From an uncultured Bacteroidia bacterium (GTDB lineage: Bacteria; Bacteroidota; Bacteroidia; Bacteroidales; UBA932): 64,000 nt of DNA. This document shows, piece after piece, positions 33,947 to 43,125 of the stretch. The notes beneath the pieces are model-generated. The model worked only from the letters and a program-made list of their open reading frames with translations. It had not been told where the DNA came from and searched no databases. The stretch covers positions 30,743 through 94,742 of the forward strand of contig CACWOZ010000002.1 of assembly GCA_902762655.1 (NCBI GenBank). The letters are read 5' to 3'. The translations under genes were made by a program, and so were the position numbers. Every line of letters starts with the position of its first letter. Positions within the stretch are counted from its first letter, which is position 1.

Positions 33947-35545
33947 ATGCGCAAAACTCTGTACCTGACAGCCTTCGTACTTGCAGCCGCCTGTACGCAG
34001 GCTCCCACGGCCGTGACACCACCCGCAATGGGCTGGAGCAGTTGGAATGCTTTCATGACCGACATTTCCGACACTCTCATCATGCAGCAGGCGGACCTTA
34101 TGGTCTCTACCGGGCTCGCTGCGGCAGGTTACGACCATATAAATATAGATGACGGATATTTCGGCCCGCGCGGCGAAAACGGCAGAATGAGCGAGAATCC
34201 TGTGCGTTTCCCCGGAGGCATGAGGCCGGTCGTTGACCATATCCATTCCCTTGGACTCAAGGCCGGCATCTACAGCGATGCCGGCGACAACACCTGCGGA
34301 AGCGGATACAATGACGATTTCTACGGTTTCGGGGCAGGATTCTGGGGCCATGAAGCCCAGGATGCCCAGGTGTACTTCAACGACTGGAATTTTGATTTCA
34401 TCAAGATAGATTTCTGCGGAGGCAAGCACCTGAAGCTCGATACGAAAGAGAGGTATATGCGCATACGCGAGGTGATAGACAGCGTTTCCACCCATCCTGT
34501 GGAAGTGAATATCTGCCGCTGGCACTACCCCGGAACCTGGGTGAACCAAGCTGGAGACTCCTGGCGCATCAGCGGCGACATCGCTCCGGGATGGCATTTC
34601 GTCACATACATAATGGGAATGAACATGTACCTTTCCGCTTATGCCGGAGGCGGCAGATACAACGACATGGATATGCTGGTGGTCGGATATGCCGGCAGAC
34701 CTTCAATGCTGCGTCGGGGCAACGGAATGACCTTCGCAGAGGAGGAAGCCCATTTCGGACTGTGGTGCATCATGAGCTCCCCGTTGATGATAGGCTGCGA
34801 CCTGGCGTATCTGCCGGAAGATACCCGCGCCCTCGTCACCAATCCCGAACTTGTCGCAGTCAATCAGGATCCCCTCGGGCTGCAGCCGCATGTGGTTCAG
34901 CACGAAGGGAACGGGTACGTGTTCGTGAAGGACGTCAAGACCCTCCGCGGGCATGAACGGGCCGTCGCGCTTTACAATCCTTCCGAGGAAGCGGTGATCT
35001 TCGACGTCCCCGCAGAAATCCTCGGGTTCAAGGGAGACATTGCGCTGCGCGACCTGGTCCGCCGGGAGGATATTGGAAGCTCACAGGGCATCCGCATGGA
35101 AGTGCCCGCCCACTATGCCAGAATACTGTCGGTCAAGGGAAAGCACAGGCTGGAACAGTCCGTCTACGAGGCGGAGTGGGGATACATCCCCGCCTACAAC
35201 GACATAGGGCTAGGCGGAGGAAAATACGTGCAGATGGAAGGGGCGTCCTGCGGAGCGGTCGTGAAGGGCTTGGGCGGATCGGAAGAGAACTGCTTGCAAT
35301 GGCGCAACCTGCACCGCCGCAGGGGAGGGAAGCACACCCTGGAACTGCGCTACCGTTCCGATGCCGACTGCGAGGCGGTCCTGACCGTCAACGGCGTTTC
35401 GCAAGGCATCAAACTTAAAGCAGGCAGCGGCTACTCCGAAGCAGCCGCTGTCGTGAATCTCAGGCGTGGAGACAACCTTGTGGAGATATCTTCTCCTTCG
35501 GCAGAGATCCCGGCAGTCATAGACTGCATAAGGATTACTCGTTGA
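33947..35545 (+). CDS. GH27 alpha-galactosidase-type lipoprotein with C-terminal carbohydrate-binding-like domain
   Basis: Exported glycoside hydrolase of 532 residues. The lipobox is AAAC near residue 16. The GH27 barrel opens MGWSSWNAF and includes INIDDGYF. The predicted nucleophile is D155 in KIDFC and the acid/base D211 in WRISGD. The family removes terminal alpha-galactose; some members act on beta-L-arabinopyranose or alpha-N-acetylgalactosamine. Residues about 400-532 form a beta-rich domain resembling CBM35-type modules. It begins 1 nt after recR and faces the GH20 gene. Confidence 0.9.
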   Translation: MRKTLYLTAFVLAAACTQAPTAVTPPAMGWSSWNAFMTDISDTLIMQQADLMVSTGLAAAGYDHINIDDGYFGPRGENGRMSENPVRFPGGMRPVVDHIHSLGLKAGIYSDAGDNTCGSGYNDDFYGFGAGFWGHEAQDAQVYFNDWNFDFIKIDFCGGKHLKLDTKERYMRIREVIDSVSTHPVEVNICRWHYPGTWVNQAGDSWRISGDIAPGWHFVTYIMGMNMYLSAYAGGGRYNDMDMLVVGYAGRPSMLRRGNGMTFAEEEAHFGLWCIMSSPLMIGCDLAYLPEDTRALVTNPELVAVNQDPLGLQPHVVQHEGNGYVFVKDVKTLRGHERAVALYNPSEEAVIFDVPAEILGFKGDIALRDLVRREDIGSSQGIRMEVPAHYARILSVKGKHRLEQSVYEAEWGYIPAYNDIGLGGGKYVQMEGASCGAVVKGLGGSEENCLQWRNLHRRRGGKHTLELRYRSDADCEAVLTVNGVSQGIKLKAGSGYSEAAAVVNLRRGDNLVEISSPSAEIPAVIDCIRITR

Positions 35546-35554
35546 AGCAGGACG

Positions 35555-37255
35555 CTAGTACTCCATATAAGGGACCTTATGATAGTTCAGGGTGTCCAGC
35601 TCTTCCTTGCTCCGTGCAGGCAGTTCGTGGCCTGGAAGACCCACATACCCCCACAGGTAGCGGCAGTAGACGAAATCGAGGGCCTTGTATATGCCTGTCA
35701 TATGTTCGAGTGAAGTCAGGAAACGTCCGTAATCCTTATTATCCTTCCGGCACCACGCGACTTCGCTGAATGCGCTCATTCGCGGGAGCAACTGGTACTC
35801 CAAGTGTGTGGTGTCCGGCAGGAATTCGCCCCAGAGATTGCACTGGACGCCAAGAACATAGCCCATTCCGTCTTCTGGAATGCCTTCGGACGGCTCATAA
35901 CCGTATACCTTCTCGATAGGGAGATAACGGCCGTTTCGGCGAGGCTCCTTGTCGCGCTCTTTTGTCTGGAAGTAATTGATATAGCAATAGTTGTTAGGAC
36001 TCATAATAACATCGAATCCTTTGCCGATGGCCTCGATGCCGCCTTTCGTGCCACGCCACGACATAACTGTCGCGCCTTCCGCAAGTTCACCTTCCAGGAT
36101 CTCGTCCCAGCCGATGATCTTGCGTCCGTGGTCGTTGATAATCTTCTGCACACGTGCGGTTACATAGTTCTGAAGGTAGTGCTCGGCCATAAATCCGTCT
36201 TTGTCTTTCAGGCCGAGTCGGCGGATCCTTGCCTGGCAGCGGGGGCAGTTCTCCCAACTCTGCTTCGGGCACTCGTCACCTCCTATATGGATATATTCCG
36301 AAGGGAAGATATCCATAAGTTCCGTCAGTATGCCTTCCAGAAATTCGAAGGTGCTTTCTTTGCCTGGGCATAGCACGTCTTCGCTGATACCCCATAACTG
36401 GCGCACTTCTACCTGTTTGCCACTGCAGCCAAGTTCGGGATAAGAGGCAACGGCCGCTGTAGTATGCCCCGGGATATCAATCTCGGGAACGATGGTGATC
36501 CCTCGGGCAGCAGCATACTTTACTATTGCACGAAGCTGATCCTGAGTATAAAAACCTCCATATCGAATACCGTCAGCTACTTTCCTGCGCTGAATCTCCG
36601 TACCGTTTCTCCAAGCCCCGATTTCGGTCAGGCGGGGATATTTTTTACTCTCTATACGCCATCCCTGATCGTCGGTAAGGTGCCAGTGAAGACGGTTCAT
36701 CTTATGGACAAGCATCAGGTCGATTATTTTATACACCTCTTCGGCAGGGATGAAATGCCGGCTGCTGTCAAGCATCAGTCCGCGGTATGCAAAGCGCGGC
36801 CCGTCCTGAATTCTGACTGCAGGAAGAATCCATTTCTCTTTGGATGCCGTATTGCCGTATACAGCCGTGGGCAACATCTGTTTCACCGACTGGATAGCAT
36901 AAAGGAATCCGTTGAGATCGGATGCGCTTATGTTTGCACCCTTTCTGTTGATTTCTATTGTATAAGCCTCAGGCGCAAGTTTTTCGTCCAGCTTATAAGA
37001 GAAAGCCGGAGCATTCTTCCGGATGGGTTTTCCGGTAACGGTCTGCAGATGGTTTGAAAAGTCCTTGATTGCTTCTACTGCGCTGGCAGGGATATTGTCT
37101 CCTACTATGGATGGGGCTCCCGCCACCTTGAAACAATCCTCTCCAATGCTGATACTGTCCGGCTCCGGGATAATGGCGACCGGCACGGTGGCGTCCTTGC
37201 AGGCAGAAGCAAATGCAATGGCTGCAGTGATGACAATTAGTTGTATTGCTTTCAT
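35555..37255 (-). CDS. GH20 beta-N-acetylhexosaminidase lipoprotein
   Basis: Exo-beta-N-acetylhexosaminidase of 566 residues that removes terminal GlcNAc or GalNAc by substrate-assisted catalysis. The lipobox is ASAC near residue 19. The GH20b domain (about 28-150) precedes the GH20 barrel with FAYRGLMLDSSRHF and HWHLTDDQGWRIE. The catalytic pair is D327-E328 in HIGGDECPK. It is the last gene of the minus-strand carbohydrate gene run, convergent with GH27 with a 9-nt gap. Confidence 0.96.
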   Translation of the reverse strand: MKAIQLIVITAAIAFASACKDATVPVAIIPEPDSISIGEDCFKVAGAPSIVGDNIPASAVEAIKDFSNHLQTVTGKPIRKNAPAFSYKLDEKLAPEAYTIEINRKGANISASDLNGFLYAIQSVKQMLPTAVYGNTASKEKWILPAVRIQDGPRFAYRGLMLDSSRHFIPAEEVYKIIDLMLVHKMNRLHWHLTDDQGWRIESKKYPRLTEIGAWRNGTEIQRRKVADGIRYGGFYTQDQLRAIVKYAAARGITIVPEIDIPGHTTAAVASYPELGCSGKQVEVRQLWGISEDVLCPGKESTFEFLEGILTELMDIFPSEYIHIGGDECPKQSWENCPRCQARIRRLGLKDKDGFMAEHYLQNYVTARVQKIINDHGRKIIGWDEILEGELAEGATVMSWRGTKGGIEAIGKGFDVIMSPNNYCYINYFQTKERDKEPRRNGRYLPIEKVYGYEPSEGIPEDGMGYVLGVQCNLWGEFLPDTTHLEYQLLPRMSAFSEVAWCRKDNKDYGRFLTSLEHMTGIYKALDFVYCRYLWGYVGLPGHELPARSKEELDTLNYHKVPYMEY

Positions 37256-37365
37256 TTGGGAATGTATGATAATAATCGTTCTTTAAGATCCGCCCATTTG
37301 TAGAATGACTCATTGTCGCTCTCGAGACCGATGAGCCCAGATGCACATCGCAGTGCAGGCAAGCA
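37252..37365 (-). pseudogene. Probable gene remnant: tail of a DUF1080-like domain
   Basis: A 37-codon open stretch lacking an ATG ends in TGA overlapping the GH20 start (ATGA), the usual form of coupled genes here. Its translation includes SGLIGLESDNESFYKW, which recalls the end of DUF1080 (3-keto-disaccharide hydrolase) domains, where an IGLQ-type strand precedes an FRNIRI strand. It is preceded by a stop in frame. This looks like the end of a deleted gene; the family match is tentative. Confidence 0.4.
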
Positions 37366-37379
37366 TTAGTATAATGTAT

Positions 37380-39239
37380 TTAGTTCGCATATCTGAAAGT
37401 AACTACAATTGGTAAATGGTCTGATCCGGGGGCGCCATTCGATCCTGGATGTATTTCAGTCTCCCATCTTACAGGCTTTGCGGATGCGGGTGTGTAGAGG
37501 ATATGATCTACGTGACGCGAATCTCTCGTTTTCTTTTCCACAGGCAACACCAGTCCGGCCCCGGAATAATAGTCCCACCATTTGCGGTCTTTGTCATCAA
37601 GGGCAAGGCCGGCATCCTTGAGATACTCGACATCTTCTTCCAGGTAGATGAAAGAGAAGCCTTTCTCGGTCAGATTGAAGTCTCCTGTGATGAATACCGG
37701 CAGGCCTTCTGCGACTCTTGCCGCTTCCTCTGCAACCATTTTGGCGGTAGCAAGTTTGGACGGCTCGCTTCTGGTAGGAAGGTGCAGGTTCATAACGCAG
37801 AATTTCTTCTTCGTCTGCTTGTCATAGAAGATACCCCAGATCATCGATTTGTTGGGGTCCTGGCCGTTGCCCCAGGATTCGGCGCTGGAGTTCGCTCCGC
37901 ATTTCACATCATTCACGATGTTGAACTCGAGCCATCCTTTCTTGACAAGATCGAAACGGCTTCTTCGCCACCACAGAGGCAACTCGCTGCTTTCTCTCTC
38001 CGGGCTTACGGAGGGGCCCATAATCTCTGGAGTGATGGCGATGTAATCGTAGTCTTTCAGGACCTCCTTGAAGTCATCGATGTCGCTCTTGGACGTCTCC
38101 TGCATCCCGATGAAATCGCCGTCGAATTGTGCAAGATGCTCGCAGATAGTCTCAAAACGGGGCAGCCATTTGGCACGGCCGCCGGACCACTGTGAGCGTA
38201 ATGTATTATATGACACTAACTTAACCTCTTCTTTGGCCCAATGACTCTTTGGGGTGAGCAGGCCGCCGACACTCCTCAGATAACCCTTTTCGGCTTTTCC
38301 GGCACTGGCAAGAGTAACGGGCGCGCCTGCTTTTCCGTTTTCCAGAACCACCAGTTCAATCTTGCAGCTCCGCTGATACTGATGCCTGTATGCGATATAA
38401 ATCTTGCCTTCTTCATCTACACAGCAGACAGGATTGGTGGAGAACTTCTGCCCGGATACTTTTATGCCCTTGCGCCAGCTTTCTCCGCCATTCGCGGAGA
38501 TATATGCATAGAGTTCATCATCGCGTGTGAATTCAACTTCGTCGATGCGGCAGTTCTTAATTAAAACTACACGACCCTGTGGTACCTGCGCAACAGCAAA
38601 GTCTCTGTCCGGACTCATTATCATCCGTTTCGGAAGATCCCAAGTAAGCCCTCCGTCAAGAGATGAGGCATAGTAGCAGAACGCTGTCCTGAACCCCTGT
38701 ACGGCCATTTTAACACTCCCGTCCGGAGCAATGAACAATTTGGGATTTCTTGCTGTGGTATCTGTCTTCTGCGGAACTTTCACTTTGTTTTTTGATTTAG
38801 TCCAGCTTTTCCCGTTATCCTTCGAAACGAAGGTGAAGGCTCCGTCTGCACTGTCGGCTGCAAGCACCCAGTTCCCATTCCCGGCAATGACCGGGGCACT
38901 GTTCACGAGACCTTTCCCGATGCTTTGCGGCTTGCTCCAGCGTCTGCCGGAAAGAACGGAGTGTGATGCCACACCGTCGAGAGAGTAAAAGAGATGAAGT
39001 GAACCATCGGGAGTAACGAACAAAGAGCCTCCGCTGATATTCCCGGAAACCACATTCCTGGGATAAGTCCAGTCCGACTCTCCGGTGGAGGTCATTGTCG
39101 ATATGTGATCCGTTCCTTTAAGGTCCGTCCATCTGACGGCCATTTCAAGGCCTCCGTCCGCGCGTGAAACCAGGCCGGATGGGCTCATTGTCGAAGCCGC
39201 CGCTATGACGGCCGAAGCAAGTATGGATAGCAAACTCAT
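37380..39239 (-). CDS. Asp-box beta-propeller fused to an endonuclease/exonuclease/phosphatase domain
   Basis: Exported protein of 619 residues; the start at 39239 gives a signal peptide (MSLLSILASAVIAAAS) and a 4-nt overlap with the upstream gene. The N-terminal half (about 20-330) is a sialidase-like propeller with Asp-boxes SKDNGKSW, SLDGGLTW and SANGGESW. It lacks the sialidase FRIP/YRIP motif. The C-terminal half (about 355-619) is an EEP domain with SYNTLR, GMQE, NLHLPT, GDFN, VDHIL and GSDHLP, a complete metal/catalytic set. It may bind a glycan and cleave a phosphodiester or phosphate ester. The substrate is unknown. Confidence 0.8.
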   Translation of the reverse strand: MSLLSILASAVIAAASTMSPSGLVSRADGGLEMAVRWTDLKGTDHISTMTSTGESDWTYPRNVVSGNISGGSLFVTPDGSLHLFYSLDGVASHSVLSGRRWSKPQSIGKGLVNSAPVIAGNGNWVLAADSADGAFTFVSKDNGKSWTKSKNKVKVPQKTDTTARNPKLFIAPDGSVKMAVQGFRTAFCYYASSLDGGLTWDLPKRMIMSPDRDFAVAQVPQGRVVLIKNCRIDEVEFTRDDELYAYISANGGESWRKGIKVSGQKFSTNPVCCVDEEGKIYIAYRHQYQRSCKIELVVLENGKAGAPVTLASAGKAEKGYLRSVGGLLTPKSHWAKEEVKLVSYNTLRSQWSGGRAKWLPRFETICEHLAQFDGDFIGMQETSKSDIDDFKEVLKDYDYIAITPEIMGPSVSPERESSELPLWWRRSRFDLVKKGWLEFNIVNDVKCGANSSAESWGNGQDPNKSMIWGIFYDKQTKKKFCVMNLHLPTRSEPSKLATAKMVAEEAARVAEGLPVFITGDFNLTEKGFSFIYLEEDVEYLKDAGLALDDKDRKWWDYYSGAGLVLPVEKKTRDSRHVDHILYTPASAKPVRWETEIHPGSNGAPGSDHLPIVVTFRYAN

Positions 39240-40786
39240 AACTGACGGTATTTTACGAGGATTTCCCCGAAGTTTACATAACACATTTCAGAGGAGTCTT
39301 CACAGATCTCAGAATTGTCCCTGTGCAGATATGACAGATTCCCGGCAATCTTGCAGGCGGGAGATATTCTTACTGTGACCTTCCGTTGTCCGAAAAGTCC
39401 CTTGGGAAGGAAGCAGACGTGTTCGGTATAACCGATACCGGATTCTGCCGTGGTTTCATAGAGATGCCCTTCATAGTTCCCTCTCATTGCGTAAGGCAGA
39501 CTTCTCATATTGGCAACGTGTCCCGGTACGACAGTGTAGTTTTTGCCGTCGGTCGAAAAGGATACCTGCCACCAGGCAGGGTAAAAAGTCGATGTCTGCA
39601 TACTTTCCCGTCCGGAACAGAAACTGTATGCCAGATATAATTCTTCGCCGCTGATTCCCTCTGTAGAAAACTCTATGCAAAGGGAACGCCCTTCATCTTT
39701 GCTCCAGTCCCACCAGTCGCAAAGCTTCGCATCGATAGCGAGGGCGCCTCCGTCCACTCTTCCCTGCTTTTCAACAGTTGTATTGTCGTAGTCGAAATAT
39801 CTTCCGGTCTTGCCCGGAACATCGGTACTGAGAATGCCTGCACCCTTTCCGGCATTGCCCAGGGTTTCGCTGTCGTCGTTCCAGTCCCATACCGCAATCG
39901 TTTTATACAAGGCAGGGGAGTCGAACACAATATCGTCAAGAGTCAGAGGACGTATGGTGTATTCGGAGACCTTGCCATATCGGGGCATATAGGTTGAAGT
40001 CAGGATGCCGCTGATGCTGCCGCTGCCTTGCGGAACGCCACTGCCTGTGCGTCTGCCCGGCACCCTGCTGTTCAAGCCGATATATATCGACCTGCCGTTT
40101 TTGTCTACAATCAGTCTCCTCCAGCTGTCCATCCATCCGGCACCTATTCCACGGTTGGTTTCTCCGCTTATCAAGGGGAGCTCCCAAACGTTGAGGTAAG
40201 CACCGTTCTTGCTGACAAATTCGCAGTCCTTTATGGTTACGAAAGTGTTCAGGTCGTCATCTGTGAGTTCAGCGATTGTCCGTATTTTTCCCGGAGCTGC
40301 TTCAGAAGGCTTGCCTGATCTGACTATGTTTTCTTTTGTAAGTCCGGATATTGTGTAGCAAGCACCTTCTTTATAAATAGTGCTTCCTTTAAGGTTCAGC
40401 CTGGTATTGCCGAACAACTTCAATGAAGAAGCGTCTTTGCCGTGGTCGAAGAAGAGTTTGAAACCATATCTTCCATCCGGGCTTTCGATATAGGCCACCC
40501 TGCTGCTGATAGCAGAGACAGAACGGGAACCTTGCTGCCAGCCTATTTCGGTATTTGTACCTCTGCTTGAGCCGCATCCTACTATGACTCCGTCAATGAA
40601 AAGGTCTTCTGTAATGCTTGTGGCCAGCCTTTCCGTGACATCTTCCGCAAAGGAGTATGTGGAAAGAATATCTACAATTTCCGGCGAGCCATTGTCCGCC
40701 ATCGAGCGCAGAGTCTCGAAACTCTCTGCATACAATATGGCCGGGAGCATCAGCAAACCTGCTATTATGGGCAATCTTGCATTCAT
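39236..40786 (-). CDS. Exported DUF5689-like protein, possible surface glycan-binding protein
   Basis: Exported protein of 516 residues with a signal peptide (about 1-20, ending LYAES). Residues about 60-160 resemble the OB-like DUF5689 domain of Bacteroidota surface proteins (FIDGVIVGCG and NLKGSTIYKEG). The rest is beta-rich with aromatic clusters such as LCDWWDWSKDEGRSLCIEF, consistent with carbohydrate binding. No catalytic motif was recognised. It overlaps the propeller/EEP gene by 4 nt. Confidence 0.6.
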   Translation of the reverse strand: MNARLPIIAGLLMLPAILYAESFETLRSMADNGSPEIVDILSTYSFAEDVTERLATSITEDLFIDGVIVGCGSSRGTNTEIGWQQGSRSVSAISSRVAYIESPDGRYGFKLFFDHGKDASSLKLFGNTRLNLKGSTIYKEGACYTISGLTKENIVRSGKPSEAAPGKIRTIAELTDDDLNTFVTIKDCEFVSKNGAYLNVWELPLISGETNRGIGAGWMDSWRRLIVDKNGRSIYIGLNSRVPGRRTGSGVPQGSGSISGILTSTYMPRYGKVSEYTIRPLTLDDIVFDSPALYKTIAVWDWNDDSETLGNAGKGAGILSTDVPGKTGRYFDYDNTTVEKQGRVDGGALAIDAKLCDWWDWSKDEGRSLCIEFSTEGISGEELYLAYSFCSGRESMQTSTFYPAWWQVSFSTDGKNYTVVPGHVANMRSLPYAMRGNYEGHLYETTAESGIGYTEHVCFLPKGLFGQRKVTVRISPACKIAGNLSYLHRDNSEICEDSSEMCYVNFGEILVKYRQL

Positions 40787-40806
40787 TGTAAGTTGATTTA
40801 TAAAAA

Positions 40807-40849
40807 CGCCCTCCGGAAGGGCTCAAAACCTTGTTCAATCCGGAGGGCG
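40807..40849. terminator. Hairpin between the GLUG-lipoprotein gene and the DUF5689-like gene
   Basis: CGCCCTCCGG (40807-40816) and CCGGAGGGCG (40840-40849) form a 10-bp stem with a 23-nt loop. On the minus strand it follows the GLUG-lipoprotein gene and precedes a run of T. It may partly terminate transcription and set expression of the downstream genes. Confidence 0.6.
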
Positions 40850-40867
40850 CATTCATAGTTTACCGGG

Positions 40868-43105
40868 TTATTCTTCCCAGTAGAGTTTGGGGTAAGCTTT
40901 TTCGGTTGCTGAGCCGAGGCTCTTCCAGTAGTATCCATCTGTTACTGTGCAGCCTTCTGTCCAGACACCCCAGCTCTTGGTGTTGTCGGCATCGGGCCAG
41001 GCGGGGGTTGTGCCATCGAATTTCTGCACATCGACGAGGTCGATGTTCCCATTGCCGAATACGCCGTTGGAGGTCTTGGGCTGTCCTTCAGAAACGGTAT
41101 AGCAATATTTGATGTAGCCCTGCTGGTTGCGTCCTGCAAGCCATCCGGCTGCTTTCCCGACGAGGCCGGCGCCAGCAGCGTCGATGAGGATACCTGTGTT
41201 GTAGCAGGCTACCAAGTTGCATCCGGCCTGATCTTTTGTCTGGGACAGTACGCCAACAACACCGCCGAAATATTGTGTTCCGGTAATGTTTCCAGTGTTC
41301 ACGCAAGCATAGGCGTTACCGCAATCCTCGTGACCGGTCGCGTGGTTCATAATGCCAATGACACCGCCGTTGCCGGCAGTCTGAGTACCGTTGTTAAGAA
41401 CCAGATCTGCAGTATTCTTGCAAGCGTATATGTTGCCCTGGTTGCGTCCGACAATGCCGCCGCAACCGCCTGCACTGGTCTCGATGTAACCTGTGTTCAG
41501 GCAATTCTCGATGACTCCGCTGAAGTAGATACCGCCTGTAATGCCACCGATCCAGGAACTCTTTAATTCCTTGTCGATAATGGAGCCGCTGAATTTGCAT
41601 CCGGAAATGACACCACCTTCGCTATGTCCGGTGATACCTCCGACAAAGTTCTTCTTTGCAGTGAAGACAATCTCGGCGCTGCTTTCGCAGTTGATGATAT
41701 CTTTATAGTTTCTGCCTGCGATTGATCCGGTAAATCCTCCGGCAACAATCCTGGACTCTTTAACGGTGAGGTTCTTGACGGTACCGTAGTTCTTTGCGAA
41801 GACACCTGTGTAATCTGCGGGCTCGGTAGTGTTTAAACCGGTGATTGCGTGCCCATATCCGTCATAGGTGCCGGTGAACTTGGAAGTGTCGGCTGCGTGG
41901 AGCGGTTTGAATCCGATGGGGACGGCAAGGTCGGCAGTCTGCACGAATGTGCCGTCGGCTGTAATGTATTCATCGCTGAGATGCTCACTCTTGTATACAA
42001 GTTTGCAGTCGGTCATAGTGACCACGCCGTCGGCATATTCAAAGTATCCTGCGGGTGCCAGAAGCCTTTCAGTGCCAAGATAGATTGCGATTTCTTCAAT
42101 CTGGTCGGCAGCAGGGAGAGAAGCAAAGCCATTGGTTGTGGTCTGTCCTGCTTCTGTGGCTTCGCCGAGTGCTCCGAAGTAAGAGAGACCTCCGGCAAGT
42201 ATTTCGACATTGTCTGCAGTATTGTAGCTGGGCCAATTGATGGTGATTTTCTTGTCACCGGCAGGAGCAGATGAGGAGTTGTCGATATTCTCGAGAGTTC
42301 CGTTGCTGGTAATCTCGGAAGAGAAGGTCTCTTCGGCGGTGCCGAGGTTGACGATACTGACGGAAATTACTTCGATGACGGTCTTGTCCTCGTTGAACTG
42401 TTCAGCATTCGCACTGATATCGACGGTAGTAGTACTGGTGGTGCCGTCGGTGTAGGTGAAGTTGAGCTTGAGAGCACTCTCTGAGTTGGGTATAAAACCG
42501 AGAACCCTTACCAGTCCGTAGAAAGAACCGGGGCGGTTGCCTTCTGGAAGTTTTGCAGAAGCACTTGCGGGAGCCTTGTAGACATTGTTGAGAATGTCTT
42601 TCTGTGCTGCAACCCCGGTCAGTTCAGCGGTGGCTTCGCTGATGTTGTTGCTCTTGCCTCCAAGAGAGCGTACGATCACATTGATTTGTTTGGTCTGCTG
42701 TTTGAGGGTAACACTGAGGGAAGTGCTGGCTTTGGTCAGCTTCTTGTTTTCAGCATAGGCAAACATCCAGTCTGCGGAAGGGAGTTGTGCCCCTTCTGCA
42801 CCCAAAGACAGGACACCGTTGTCCATAGTGACACCGGCAACCTCGTTGTATGCAGCAACAAGATGAGTCTCTGTCTCGCCGAGAATTTCAGCATTGAATT
42901 TTCCGTCGACAACATCAACTTTTGCGTTGTCGATGGTGAGAACGGCCTTTTCAGGCTTTGCGACGCCTTCGATTGTTTCCCCGTATTTCGCGGTGAAAGT
43001 AATCAGGGCATCTTTCTTCGTTTCTTCCTTAGGTTCATCCTTTTTACAGCCCGCCAGGATGGCGCTGCCCGCAAGGAGAACGATAAACAGATGATTTAGT
43101 TTCAT
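40868..43105 (-). CDS. GLUG-repeat surface lipoprotein
   Basis: Predicted surface lipoprotein of 745 residues. The lipobox is ILAGC near residue 20, followed by the acidic/basic stretch KKDEPKEETKKD, which fits outer-membrane lipoprotein export in Bacteroidota. Residues about 35-290 are beta-rich and possibly fimbrillin-like. Residues about 400-720 hold repeats of the form GGIVGRNQG / GGVVGVLSQ / CVNTGNITG, typical of GLUG-type beta-solenoids in adhesins. Role unknown; substrate or surface binding is likely. A hairpin follows it. Confidence 0.75.
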   Translation of the reverse strand: MKLNHLFIVLLAGSAILAGCKKDEPKEETKKDALITFTAKYGETIEGVAKPEKAVLTIDNAKVDVVDGKFNAEILGETETHLVAAYNEVAGVTMDNGVLSLGAEGAQLPSADWMFAYAENKKLTKASTSLSVTLKQQTKQINVIVRSLGGKSNNISEATAELTGVAAQKDILNNVYKAPASASAKLPEGNRPGSFYGLVRVLGFIPNSESALKLNFTYTDGTTSTTTVDISANAEQFNEDKTVIEVISVSIVNLGTAEETFSSEITSNGTLENIDNSSSAPAGDKKITINWPSYNTADNVEILAGGLSYFGALGEATEAGQTTTNGFASLPAADQIEEIAIYLGTERLLAPAGYFEYADGVVTMTDCKLVYKSEHLSDEYITADGTFVQTADLAVPIGFKPLHAADTSKFTGTYDGYGHAITGLNTTEPADYTGVFAKNYGTVKNLTVKESRIVAGGFTGSIAGRNYKDIINCESSAEIVFTAKKNFVGGITGHSEGGVISGCKFSGSIIDKELKSSWIGGITGGIYFSGVIENCLNTGYIETSAGGCGGIVGRNQGNIYACKNTADLVLNNGTQTAGNGGVIGIMNHATGHEDCGNAYACVNTGNITGTQYFGGVVGVLSQTKDQAGCNLVACYNTGILIDAAGAGLVGKAAGWLAGRNQQGYIKYCYTVSEGQPKTSNGVFGNGNIDLVDVQKFDGTTPAWPDADNTKSWGVWTEGCTVTDGYYWKSLGSATEKAYPKLYWEE

Positions 43106-43125
43106 AATAAATGTAGATTAGTGTA

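Noticed and set aside
37380-38300. Calling the Asp-box protein a sialidase
   Set aside because: Asp-boxes alone are not diagnostic. The FRIP/YRIP motif and a convincing arginine triad are missing, and the protein has an EEP catalytic domain instead.
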